DNA of 64,000 bases from Parashewanella hymeniacidonis. Lineage in GTDB: Bacteria; Pseudomonadota; Gammaproteobacteria; Enterobacterales; Shewanellaceae. Made by a program: the position numbers and the translations under genes. The stretch lies in contig NZ_JAFEUN010000009.1 of assembly GCF_016900895.1 (NCBI RefSeq), positions 1 to 64,000 on the forward strand, read 5' to 3'. Positions within the stretch are counted from its first letter, which is position 1; every line of letters begins with the position of its first letter. The notes under the pieces were generated by a model, which had not been told where the DNA came from, did not search any database, and saw only the letters and a program-made list of their open reading frames with translations. This document shows positions 10,301-19,142 of this stretch, one piece after another.

Positions 10301-10508
10301 CCAATAAATCAAAGACGATGTGTTTACCATCAGGGCTTAAGGAAACATTCATCCACGTGCCTTGATTCACATTAATGTCTACGGTTTGTAGTGGTTGATT
10401 AGCGGGTTCATTGACAGACCACTTTTTGTCGTCATCTTTGGCATGGACAACATTGATGCTCAAGCTTAATGCGATAGCCGCATAAATGGGACTCAATTTG
10501 GATTTCAT
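7338..10508 (-). CDS. Periplasmic TolB-like propeller / amidohydrolase fusion protein
   Basis: This 1056-residue protein begins with a signal peptide (MKSKLSPIYAAIALSLSINVVHA), so it should be exported. Residues about 40-620 are WD40/TolB-like propeller blades, shown by repeated SPDGK and PDG-x-x-hydrophobic motifs. The C-terminal third (about 650-1056) is a metal-dependent amidohydrolase: metal-binding DAHAHG around 706-711, EHSLP further on, IGAHGQREGLGAHWEM, and the closing LADLIVIDGNPLEDI that rebuilds the composite beta-sandwich. The family includes imidazolonepropionase-like and prolidase-like hydrolases acting on cyclic amides or peptides; the substrate here is unknown. It stands alone, followed by a parS palindrome and preceded by a repeat-containing intergenic region. 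A second parS-like site lies inside it. Confidence 0.9.
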   Translation of the reverse strand: MKSKLSPIYAAIALSLSINVVHAKDDDKKWSVNEPANQPLQTVDINVNQGTWMNVSLSPDGKHIVFDLLGDIYQMPVEGGEAKPLAEGIAWQMQPVYSPDGKYIAFTSDQDGGDNIWVMDADGSNPRPVTDETFRLLNSPAWSPDSQYIVARKHFTGSRSLGAGEVWLYHVAGGKGVKLTKRPNEQKDLGEPAYSPDGRYVYFSQDATPGKTFHYSKDSVKGIYKIKRYDTQTGDIEVMISGTGGAIRPTPSPDGNKLAYIKRDGFKSSLYVLDLKSGEKTKVYGKLDRDMQETWAIHGVYPTMAWTPDSEDIVFWAGGKINRLNVEDKQVANIPFSVKTQRQIQPAVKFQQNLDKDKFDVKMLRMAQVSPNGKKVVFEALGKLYVKDLKSGKQKRLTRLNDNYSELFPQWSRDGKRIVFTTWNDDKQGRVRIISAQGGKPKVLTNEPGKYVEPTFSPNGKTVVYRKARGGYITPKTWSQEPGLYKVDIKGKKTLKITASGYQPQFGANGDRVYFMDFGKTPELASISLDGHDKRTHYTSEHATEFRVSPDGNNLAFAERFKVFVTPFAKNGETVRISPSASNLPVTKLSTRAGESISWNAKGNELYWTLGPELYQAKVDTDYQDVEDSKPTITDIGFTKKADVPRGTVAFVGGQVITMDGDKVIKNGVVIVKDNHIVAVGDASTHIPSKAEIIDIKGKSIMPGIFDAHAHGSQGEDEIIPQQNWNLYAGLALGVTSIHDPSNDTTEIFAASEQQKAGKIVGPRIFSTGTILYGANAPGYTSHVDSLEDAKFHLERLKKVGAFSVKSYNQPRRNQRQQVIAAARELEMMVVPEGGSLLQHNLSMVVDGHTTLEHSLPVASIYNDVKQFWKASKTAYTPTLVVAYGGISGEHYWYDKTNVWEHPRLSQYVPSEILNPRSMRRTKAPDAHYNHFNVAKVAKELTDEGIVANIGAHGQREGLGAHWEMWMFAQGGMTNLEALKTATINPAKTFAMDHQIGSIEAGKLADLIVIDGNPLEDIRVTDKITHTMVNGKLFDAETMNQLNGDKTKRKPFYFEM
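8565..8580. promoter_or_regulatory. parS: parS-like site 2, inside the amidohydrolase gene
   Basis: GGTTCCACGTGGAACA contains the perfect 14-bp palindrome GTTCCACGTGGAAC and differs from the parS variant TGTTCCACGTGGAACA at only the first base. It lies within coding sequence, where parS sites are often found, and only 1.3 kb from site 1. Confidence 0.72.
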
Positions 10509-10534
10509 TAGGAATTCCTATTCTCATTATTTTT

Positions 10535-10699
10535 ATACCATTCGTACCAATTAACGATGAGATACGTAGTGCACTTGTTTTGCCATTACTTCGTTGCAAC
10601 TCCTCCCCATAGCTTTGGCTATGATTCGTCATCGCACCTTGCACCGACTTCACAATTGCACTCTAACCAACATAGTTAATTAGCGTGAATGGTATGAGT
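10535..10699. repeat. MITE-like element with 25-bp terminal inverted repeats
   Basis: The 334-bp gap between the amidohydrolase and tusA holds a segment bounded by ATACCATTCGTACCAATTAACGATG-type ends: the left end (10535-10559) and the reverse complement of the right end match at about 20 of 25 positions, including ATACCATTC and AATTAAC. The inside (about 110 bp) has a GC-richer core with CATAGCTTTGGCTATG and no credible gene. The form fits a short non-autonomous transposable element. No target-site duplication is clear, and other copies cannot be checked here. The remaining 10700-10842 holds nothing recognisable except the likely tusA downstream region. Confidence 0.5.
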
Positions 10700-10842
10700 T
10701 ATTAACCTAAAATCAGGTTTAAAATGTGCGCAACATATAGTGTGATATTTATCGCATAAATGCCGTTAACAAGAAAGGGGGGAACTGTTTCAAAAGGTGA
10801 ATTTAACAGAGGCTTAGATTAGAAGGTGACGATTGAGCTAGA

Positions 10843-11094
10843 TTATACATCCAGCCCTTTTTTGATTAAGTAGTGATAAGGCATACCATCAATTTCACTT
10901 GCGATTAAAGTGTGATCCATAAACTCACAAAAACTGGGAATATCACGAGTCGTTGCAGGATCATCTGCGATGATCAATAAAGTTTCACCATCAGCCATAT
11001 GACGAACTTTTTTACGTACCATCATTACAGGTTCAGGACAACGTAAACCTAAGGCATCGAGTTGATGGTTGGCTAGTTCAAAAAGGTCGCTCAT
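10843..11094 (-). CDS. tusA: Sulfurtransferase TusA family protein
   Basis: TusA carries persulfide sulfur on a single conserved cysteine and passes it to the TusBCD relay for 2-thiouridine formation in tRNA; it also influences molybdenum cofactor and iron-sulfur metabolism. The 83-residue protein has the standard length and the signature [20 protein letters not shown], in which the cysteine of the CPEP motif (residue 19) is the sulfur carrier. It lies alone on the minus strand, 95 bp downstream of the USP-like gene, whose last codons contain a parS site. An RBS-like sequence is weak. Confidence 0.95.
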   Translation of the reverse strand: MSDLFELANHQLDALGLRCPEPVMMVRKKVRHMADGETLLIIADDPATTRDIPSFCEFMDHTLIASEIDGMPYHYLIKKGLDV

Positions 11095-11189
11095 AGAGGT
11101 ATTACTTATACTACTTAGATGAATTAGTTGTTTATTTTACTATCAGAAGAAATGAAATCCAAGTTGATGAAACAATTGTCAGAGTGAGA

Positions 11190-13955
11190 TCATGTTTCAC
11201 GTGGAACATCGTCTTGTTCATCTACCTTAATTAGTGAAAATAAATAACCAGATAACCCTTGTTGCTCAATAAATGCATCAAGTGAGATATTAGAATCATC
11301 TCCAACTACTTTTTGATAATCAGAATATGTTACAGCTATATCATCGTTAAAAAAAGTTGCGTTACCATCAGCATCGAACTTCAATGTTGTGTAATGACCC
11401 GATTTCACACTTGAGCCTGTATGGCATACTATAGAATCAACTCTATACTTAATGTGCGTAGGCGTCTCATCACCATCTAAATGTACAGGAACGTGAACAA
11501 TCCCCTTATTACGGATGAGTTCAACCAAACAGTGTTGTCCTAAATCACCACTGGTTTCTTCATCATTTAAGGTAAATGTTGAGGTGGGTTTTATCGTATC
11601 CCCATCAGCTGTTCTAGCAAATAACTTTAGTTGAATCAACAGTCTTTGAGGAATTTGTTGAGTGTTAGATACCAAGTTAACTTGTTTACGTACTCGATAT
11701 TGATCGAAAGTTACTTCCAAGGTTCTTTCAAACTGTTCTTTTGGAAGTGAAAATATCGCTTTATTTAGTTCTTCTTCTGATAATTCTGATAATGCTTGAG
11801 GTAATTTAATATACGGAACATCATTTAGATATAAACACTCACTACGAGCAGCTAAGGCCTTGATAGGGTTTAAAATTTTTGCATCAGAATAGGATAGTTC
11901 TTCTTCTGTAACAAACTGTTGAATAATGGTTTCAAGACTTGGGGACGTAGATTTGTTATCTATAGAAATAAAATGAGAAGCACTCATTGTGTTGCATTCA
12001 TGCTTACTCAGTTTTTGCTCAGAAGCTTTGTTTACAACATGGTAATACTCTGAGGTATTCAAAAAACGTTCTTCTTGTTTAAGAATTCCCATTAAGTCAA
12101 ATACATCACTGATAAATTCTTGAGGATCATGTTGATCAATGGTCGCATATTTTAATTCTGTGGGTAAATCTAACATTAGATTTGTAAGATTAGCTTGAGG
12201 GAAAAGCAACGTTAATGACGTATAACGATAAAGGTGTTTTGCAAGTTCGTAATAAGCGTCTAAAAAATTTACCTGAAGTTGCACCGGTATTTGTGTTTTG
12301 TGTTGATTATCATTGATATGACTTATCAAATTACATGTTGCTTCATTAAAAGCTAGCCACTTCGATACTTCTAAATGTATAGGTTTGTCTTCGGAAGGTG
12401 CTTTATAAATAAATTCTTGAGAGTTTATTTCTTCTATTGGTATTTTTGAAAGCTCGATTGCAATTGTTGTTATGATCTCTGAGCGACTCAAATCAGTGGT
12501 AACGGAAAATAAATGTTCACCTATTTGAAAAGTAAGTGAAGGTGCTTCAAAGTTAATTGGAATAGATTCTATAGCTTTCTCGAGTAAAATTTCTAAAGAA
12601 ATACTAGGAACAGTATGTGGGGAACGTACTTTCGTCAGTGTATCTGATTGATCTAAAGTTGTCGCCATCATTTGAAAAGCAGCATTCATAAAACAAGAGT
12701 TTGTCCAATTATGTAAGCCTATGCCTGCGGGCTCGACGCCCTCACATTCTTGTAATTTAATAGGTAGTGACGCTGAAGGAATTCTATTTTGTCGACTTGC
12801 TATTATTCCAAGTGATGATTTCGCAATCGCTTTGGTGCTAATTGATTCATCGAAAGAAGTGCCGTCTTCAAATTTAGTCGTAATGCATAATTCCTCACTA
12901 ATATCGTCAGTGTAAATATTGTTGATTGAATCAAAGTGAGTAAAGTTATCCTCAAGAACATAATTGAAGTCAGCGTTGGTTAAACAGGGTTCATAGACTT
13001 GTATTGCTTTAAATAATTGTAGTTTTCCAATCAAACAATTTGTTAATTCACTAGCCTGTCTTCTTAATGAAGTGACTTTTGAAGTTCTCGAAAAAGTCAT
13101 GTTGCCACTTTTATATGATTGGGCTCTTTCAGCGGCCTCTTTTCTATCTTTTTCGAGCAGGTTTTGGAATGGTGACTCGGGAAAACACTCAAAATATTCA
13201 TCTTTATCCGCTACGAGTTTTGAAAGTTTTAATAAACTAAAGAGCTCTGATTCATGACTATCGAATTTTCTGTAGTGTTTTGTAGGTACTGAAAGGGTGT
13301 TTGTGGCATTAGTTTTCAGTTGAGCTTGAAAACCATCAATTATGATTCCTGTACCCGTTGATGAATCATCTGGCTTGTTTGAGGGTTTTAAATCATCAAC
13401 GACTAATTCTGAGAGATATTCATTAGGAAGAAAGGAACCGGACTTTAAATGTGAAAACTCAAAGTGAGCTAGTGTTTCGCTCGCAGTTTCAAAGGAAAAG
13501 CCAACTTGAAAACCATCTTCCTGTTTTTTTATTTTAAATTGAAGCATTCCTTTAAAGATTGTAGACAGACTATGAATGGGGGCTTCTAGCTCATCAATGC
13601 TGTCACTTTCAATAATTTTATCGAAGTGCTCTGTTATGTCTTCGGAGCTGGAAAACATTTCTGCTTGTATCTTTAAAGCAATAAAACATTCTTTGAGAGA
13701 TGCTGAACTTTGTGAGCCATACCAAGCATTTACTTTAGTACGACTATCGGACTCTTTTTGATGAGTGGGTGATAATTGTGTAGCATCGGACTCTTTTTGA
13801 TGAGTGTGTGATAATTGTGTAGCAGTACGTGATTTCTTGATAGTTTCATCACTATTTAAGACACAAGATTGTTCATCTAACCCTTGGGGAACAGGATCAG
13901 AAGCGTGAGTTGGAGAACGATGTGACCCATCTATTCGAATGCTTTTGCTAGACAT
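11190..13955 (-). CDS. Ubiquitin-specific protease (USP, peptidase C19)-like protein; candidate type III effector
   Basis: The 921-residue protein has a USP-type deubiquitinase domain over about 408-910. The Cys box GLHNWTNSCFMNAAFQ places the nucleophile at Cys421; QHDPQEF (608-614) is the usual second USP motif; the His box HTGSSVKSGHYTTL gives His854, and FNDDIAV gives Asp871 or Asp872. All three catalytic positions are therefore present in family order, with a large insertion between boxes as in many USPs. No signal peptide or membrane segment is visible. The first 70 residues are polar, Ser/Thr-rich, probably disordered and contain a 13-residue tandem repeat, as expected for a secretion leader; 71-400 is unassigned. 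Bacteria generally lack ubiquitin, so the substrate is probably in a eukaryotic cell. The gene is AT-rich, has no strong Shine-Dalgarno and sits alone between tusA and fadA, suggesting horizontal gain. Confidence 0.85.
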   Translation of the reverse strand: MSSKSIRIDGSHRSPTHASDPVPQGLDEQSCVLNSDETIKKSRTATQLSHTHQKESDATQLSPTHQKESDSRTKVNAWYGSQSSASLKECFIALKIQAEMFSSSEDITEHFDKIIESDSIDELEAPIHSLSTIFKGMLQFKIKKQEDGFQVGFSFETASETLAHFEFSHLKSGSFLPNEYLSELVVDDLKPSNKPDDSSTGTGIIIDGFQAQLKTNATNTLSVPTKHYRKFDSHESELFSLLKLSKLVADKDEYFECFPESPFQNLLEKDRKEAAERAQSYKSGNMTFSRTSKVTSLRRQASELTNCLIGKLQLFKAIQVYEPCLTNADFNYVLEDNFTHFDSINNIYTDDISEELCITTKFEDGTSFDESISTKAIAKSSLGIIASRQNRIPSASLPIKLQECEGVEPAGIGLHNWTNSCFMNAAFQMMATTLDQSDTLTKVRSPHTVPSISLEILLEKAIESIPINFEAPSLTFQIGEHLFSVTTDLSRSEIITTIAIELSKIPIEEINSQEFIYKAPSEDKPIHLEVSKWLAFNEATCNLISHINDNQHKTQIPVQLQVNFLDAYYELAKHLYRYTSLTLLFPQANLTNLMLDLPTELKYATIDQHDPQEFISDVFDLMGILKQEERFLNTSEYYHVVNKASEQKLSKHECNTMSASHFISIDNKSTSPSLETIIQQFVTEEELSYSDAKILNPIKALAARSECLYLNDVPYIKLPQALSELSEEELNKAIFSLPKEQFERTLEVTFDQYRVRKQVNLVSNTQQIPQRLLIQLKLFARTADGDTIKPTSTFTLNDEETSGDLGQHCLVELIRNKGIVHVPVHLDGDETPTHIKYRVDSIVCHTGSSVKSGHYTTLKFDADGNATFFNDDIAVTYSDYQKVVGDDSNISLDAFIEQQGLSGYLFSLIKVDEQDDVPRET
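11193..11208. promoter_or_regulatory. parS: parS site 3, overlapping the end of the USP-like gene
   Basis: TGTTTCACGTGGAACA is the reverse complement of TGTTCCACGTGAAACA, a standard parS variant. It encodes the last residues (VPRET) of the USP-like protein, so the ParB site and the C-terminal coding sequence coincide. It is 2.6 kb from site 2 and 3.9 kb from site 1. Confidence 0.87.
13747..13824. repeat. 39-bp tandem direct repeat, two copies, in the USP-like gene
   Basis: Two adjacent 39-bp units (13747-13785 and 13786-13824) differ at a single position and encode a 13-residue repeat of the type ATQLS(H/P)THQKESD near residues 45-70. The repeat keeps the frame and lies in the presumed disordered leader of the protein. 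Confidence 0.85.
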
Positions 13956-14134
13956 AATTAATAATTATTCAGTATTGTTTATATTAACTATAGCGATTAA
14001 CAGCTTCGAATAGATTATCTCAACCTTATGTTTTAATTAAACTAATTTAATGGCAGATACTGAGAGTTGTAAGGTTTTGAAAATGATAAAAAGTTTTTTG
14101 AGGAAGGGCCACAGAAATAGCAGCCCATTTAGAA

Positions 14135-15316
<1,182 letters not shown>

Positions 15317-17464
15317 TTAGGCTGAGTAGTAGCGGCCATTGTCGGCAGCCAGTTTACGCATATTGTCAGTCACTTGATAAAGTGGGCCTAAGTGCGCAAA
15401 CGAATCAGCAAGTTCAACAAACTTAGCGACGCCCATTGTATCGAGGTAACGGAACACTCCCCCTCTGAATGGCGGGAAGCCTAAGCCATATACCAAAGCC
15501 ATGTCTGCTTCAGCAGCTGACGCAACAATATGTTCTTCAAGGCAACGAACGGTTTCAATCACCATTGGAATCATGCAACGAGCGATAATGTCATCAGCAG
15601 TGAATTCTTGAGTCGCCTTGCAGATGGTTGCGAGTAACTCATTAGCATGCACATCGACTGCTTTTTTAGGTTTACCTCGTTTATCCGGAGCATATTGGTA
15701 GAACCCTTTATTGTTCTTTTGTCCCCAGCGTTCATTGTCCAACATCAATTTTATGGCGTCTTTTTCTGGGAGTCCCATTCGTTCAGGGAAACCCTCCGCC
15801 ATCAGCGCTTGAGCATGGTAGCCAGTATCTAAACCGACAACATCAAGTAAGTAGGCTGGACCCATCGGCCAACCAAATTGTTTTTCCATCACTTTGTCGA
15901 CAACATGAAAATCAGCACCATCAAGTAATAGCTGATTGAAACCAGCAAAGTAAGGGAATAGAACTCGGTTTACAAAAAAACCAGGACAATCGTTGACAAC
16001 AATAGGGGTTTTCCCCATTTTAAGAGCATAGGCTACAACCGATGAAATGGTTTGCTCAGAGGACTTCTGCCCACGAATTACTTCAACTAATGGCATGCGG
16101 TGCACAGGATTAAAAAAGTGCATGCCACAAAAACGTTCAGGGTGAGATAAATGACTGGCTAATGAGTCAATCGAGATGGTTGATGTGTTTGAAGCAATAA
16201 TAGTGTCATCACTGGTATGCGCTTCAACTTCTTTTAATACGGTTGCTTTGACCTTAGGATTTTCTACTACGGCTTCAACAATAATATCAGCATGTGATAT
16301 TGGTGTGTAATCAAGAGTCGGCGTAATATTGTTAAGCACTTTAGCCATTTTATCTGGTGTGGAACGTCCACGTTTAATTTGGCTATTTAACAGTTTAGAG
16401 GCTTCATTGAGACCAAGCTCGAGTGACGAAGAAGCAATGTCCTTCATAACAATCGGTGTGCCTTTACTGGCACTTTGGTAGGCAATCCCGCCCCCCATAA
16501 TCCCTGCACCAAGTACCGCTGCGTGGTTAATGGCATTGGCTTGTTTAGCCAATTTTTTACCTTTACCTTTGACCAATTGGTCGTTCATGAAAATGCCGAT
16601 AAGCGCAGTGGCTGCTTCGGTTTTAGCCAGTTTTACGAAAGCTTTATTTTCAACAGCAACAGCTTCATCACGGTTCAATAAATGCGCTTGCTCTATGACA
16701 TTAACGGCCGCCATTGGTGCTGGATAATGTTTACCAGCAACTTGGAACACCATGGCTTTAGCTGTGGTAAAGGCCATTAACGATTCCATTTTTGGCAGCG
16801 GCATTGCTACTTGCTTTTGCTTACGTCGTTGTTGCCAGTTAAGCTTACCGTCAATGGCCTGCTTTAACATCGTCAAAGCCGCCTGTTCGAGTTGCTCAGG
16901 TGCAACAACGGCATCAATGGCACCGACTTTCATGGCTGCATCGGGGCCTTGTTCTTTGCCTGTGGTTATCCATTCTAAAGCGTTATCCGCACCAATGACT
17001 CTAGGTAGACGAACGGTACCACCAAAACCAGGGATTAACCCTAACTTAGTTTCGGGTAAGCCGATACGAGCATGGGTGTCAGCCACCCGTAAATCGGTAG
17101 CTAGAATGGCTTCACAACCCCCACCCAGTGCATAACCGTTGACTGCAGTGACCGTTGGAAATGGTACGTCTTCGAGTTGGTTAAAGACTAAATTTGTTTT
17201 GGCAATCCATTCAAGTAAAGTGTCTTCTGGCTCACTAAATAATCTTAAAAATTCAGTAATATCAGCACCAACAATAAATACACTTTTTGCTGATGTAACC
17301 AATAACCCTTTGGGTTTTGCAGCTACGGTTGCATCTAATGCCTCACTTAATGACATCAGTGTTTGTTGATCAAACTTGTTTACTGAGCCTTGGGAGTTAA
17401 AACAGAGATTAGCAATCTGATCATCAAGCATTTCGACTTGAATGACAGGACTTTGATAAATCAT
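15317..17464 (-). CDS. fadB: Fatty-acid oxidation complex alpha subunit, FadB
   Basis: FadB combines enoyl-CoA hydratase/isomerase (about 1-190) with 3-hydroxyacyl-CoA dehydrogenase (about 310-715). The hydratase part has [16 protein letters not shown] and the glutamate-bearing [19 protein letters not shown]. The NAD-binding Rossmann motif is [14 protein letters not shown], and [16 protein letters not shown] is the dehydrogenase signature. The 715-residue length is typical. It is the first gene of the fadBA operon. A palindrome about 140 bp upstream (17601-17622) is a good candidate for fatty-acid-responsive repression. Confidence 0.98.
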   Translation of the reverse strand: MIYQSPVIQVEMLDDQIANLCFNSQGSVNKFDQQTLMSLSEALDATVAAKPKGLLVTSAKSVFIVGADITEFLRLFSEPEDTLLEWIAKTNLVFNQLEDVPFPTVTAVNGYALGGGCEAILATDLRVADTHARIGLPETKLGLIPGFGGTVRLPRVIGADNALEWITTGKEQGPDAAMKVGAIDAVVAPEQLEQAALTMLKQAIDGKLNWQQRRKQKQVAMPLPKMESLMAFTTAKAMVFQVAGKHYPAPMAAVNVIEQAHLLNRDEAVAVENKAFVKLAKTEAATALIGIFMNDQLVKGKGKKLAKQANAINHAAVLGAGIMGGGIAYQSASKGTPIVMKDIASSSLELGLNEASKLLNSQIKRGRSTPDKMAKVLNNITPTLDYTPISHADIIVEAVVENPKVKATVLKEVEAHTSDDTIIASNTSTISIDSLASHLSHPERFCGMHFFNPVHRMPLVEVIRGQKSSEQTISSVVAYALKMGKTPIVVNDCPGFFVNRVLFPYFAGFNQLLLDGADFHVVDKVMEKQFGWPMGPAYLLDVVGLDTGYHAQALMAEGFPERMGLPEKDAIKLMLDNERWGQKNNKGFYQYAPDKRGKPKKAVDVHANELLATICKATQEFTADDIIARCMIPMVIETVRCLEEHIVASAAEADMALVYGLGFPPFRGGVFRYLDTMGVAKFVELADSFAHLGPLYQVTDNMRKLAADNGRYYSA

Positions 17465-17600
17465 TATTCGTTTCCTTTTTTCAAAAGTCAGCTGTGGGGG
17501 TAATGGCGGTTTGTATAATTGTAGACCTTATGTGCTAATGCATAACTACGGCACCATAAAACAGTCAGTTTGCGAGGAATTCGAATAAAATACAACCATT

Positions 17601-17622
17601 AATTTAAACGGTTGTTTAAATT
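17601..17622. promoter_or_regulatory. Palindromic operator candidate upstream of fadBA (PsrA-like)
   Basis: AATTTAAAC-GGTT-GTTTAAATT is a perfect inverted repeat with 9-bp arms, located 137 bp before fadB and 118 bp before the divergent 438-residue gene. It resembles the AAAC-N4-GTTT core described for PsrA, a TetR-type repressor of fatty-acid oxidation genes in several gammaproteobacteria. The assignment rests on the motif and its position; FadR or another regulator is possible. Confidence 0.5.
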
Positions 17623-17739
17623 AAGTGCTGTTAGCTTAAACAGAGGTGAACAAAGATTAACCTTGAAACCTATTGAATGTATCTACAATTAGCGAGATTA
17701 TTTAATTAATTATGAGGGTACAGTTTATTCGGAGGCATT

Positions 17740-19056
17740 ATGTCGCAGGTGATGCAAATAGGGCAGAGTTGGCTAAGTTCATTGTCCGCCTCTCAAGTAA
17801 GAAAACTTGCCGATACAGAAAGTGCAGAAAAAGCTACAGGGCTTTTAGATCGCCTGCTCGATACGGTATTCAGAACAGATAGAGTTCGCGCTAAAACAGC
17901 GATGTGGACATTAGTTCATTCAGCCAGAGGAGAACAAGTAGACCATGAATCTCTTGTGCAATCATTCCAGTATTTGAAACAAAATGCTGGTGCAGAATAC
18001 AAAGCGTGGTTACAAACAGATTTTAATCCTGAAACCAATGAATTTCAGCTTTCGTTCAAACCTCAAGATCCTGATATTAGAAGTTTATTATTTGGAAGTG
18101 TAGGGTTTGAAGAGGTCACTGCTTCTTATACTCCTTCTCAATTATCACAGGCTATTGAATGGTTGGATAGAAACGTAAAGCCGGAATTGCAGAACGATAG
18201 GGAAGTCCGTCAAGCGCTTGCCAATCAGTATATTGATGTCCTTATAGAGGGAACGCCGCAACAGGTTGATAATCAGAATAAAGTACGAAGTTTTGATAAA
18301 GTAATGCAAAGCTTAACTCCGGAAGCTGCAAAAGAGTGTCAGGTTACAGTTGAAGGTAATCGCTTTGCGACTTTTTCAATTGATGCAATAAGCCTAGAGT
18401 GGAAACTACCACTGAATGACGATGATCAACAAAAGTGTGAGCAAATAATTAAGTCTGAAAGAGAAGGAGCCCAGGCTCAGATTCAAGAGGAAGGTAAAAC
18501 TACTGGTATTACAGACTTTAAAAACCTAGATGGTAAACAGCCAACAAAGCGCTATGAAGATATTTTAAAAAGAGATTGTGCAGCACTTAATTATCATTGT
18601 TATTCTCAGGGGCAGTCAAGAGAAGTAACATGTAAAGATAACGTGCCACAAGATGTGAAAGTAGAGTATTTTACAAAACAATTGGCTAGCGGAGAACAAT
18701 ATAAAACAGAGATGTTGGCATATTTTGCTGGTCAAACTTTGATTACGAGAAAGGCCGACTGGGACATGGGGCTAAATGTGCATAGTTATATGGGAGGAAT
18801 TGGAACTGAATCAAATTCAACCCAAAACACTAATGTAACTAAATTGCCAACTGGTGATCTATTGGTTCAAGTTCGCATAGAAGCTAATGGTGATAACAAT
18901 GGACCAAAGCTAATCGGGATATCGTCTGAAATGCAATATTGTAAGAAGTATTGTTTTTGTGCATCTTTACTTATACAGAGCAACAAAGTGGTATGTCTGG
19001 ATATTGATATCGAAAAAACACCACTTCCTCTTCCGGCGACGTCCCTGAGAGGGTAA
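17740..19056 (+). CDS. Unknown protein with N-terminal domain shared with the OGFr-like protein; candidate effector
   Basis: No family is recognised for the 438-residue product. Residues about 15-116 align by eye with 19-118 of the OGFr-like protein at 612-1649: a leading S-x-x-L/V-x-KL helix, then VFRTDRVRAKTAMWTLVHS, a helical stretch, GAEYKAW and a beta-like segment. The rest (120-438) is unassigned, mixed alpha/beta in appearance, with a cysteine-rich patch (MQYCKKYCFCAS) near residue 400. There is no signal peptide or membrane segment. A good Shine-Dalgarno (GGAGG, 5 bp before ATG) supports the start. It sits alone between fadB and pepQ. I infer a secreted or injected protein from the shared domain and the nearby sctRSTU genes; that is not shown directly. 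Confidence 0.6.
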   Translation: MSQVMQIGQSWLSSLSASQVRKLADTESAEKATGLLDRLLDTVFRTDRVRAKTAMWTLVHSARGEQVDHESLVQSFQYLKQNAGAEYKAWLQTDFNPETNEFQLSFKPQDPDIRSLLFGSVGFEEVTASYTPSQLSQAIEWLDRNVKPELQNDREVRQALANQYIDVLIEGTPQQVDNQNKVRSFDKVMQSLTPEAAKECQVTVEGNRFATFSIDAISLEWKLPLNDDDQQKCEQIIKSEREGAQAQIQEEGKTTGITDFKNLDGKQPTKRYEDILKRDCAALNYHCYSQGQSREVTCKDNVPQDVKVEYFTKQLASGEQYKTEMLAYFAGQTLITRKADWDMGLNVHSYMGGIGTESNSTQNTNVTKLPTGDLLVQVRIEANGDNNGPKLIGISSEMQYCKKYCFCASLLIQSNKVVCLDIDIEKTPLPLPATSLRG

Positions 19057-19142
19057 GTTTTTGGTGACAACTCAGTGAGCTATACTCGCTGAGAGGCTGT
19101 TTGTGATAATATCCTTCCAACATCCACTTATTAATAGAAAAA

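Noticed and set aside
11190-13955. Shared N-terminal domain of the other two candidate effectors in the USP-like protein
   Set aside because: Only a short RTKVNAWYG-like stretch resembles it; the rest does not align by eye, so I do not claim the domain here.
19060-19120. Terminator between the 438-residue gene and pepQ
   Set aside because: CTCAGTGAG/CTCGCTGAG can pair with one mismatch, but there is no T tract, so support is too weak for a feature.
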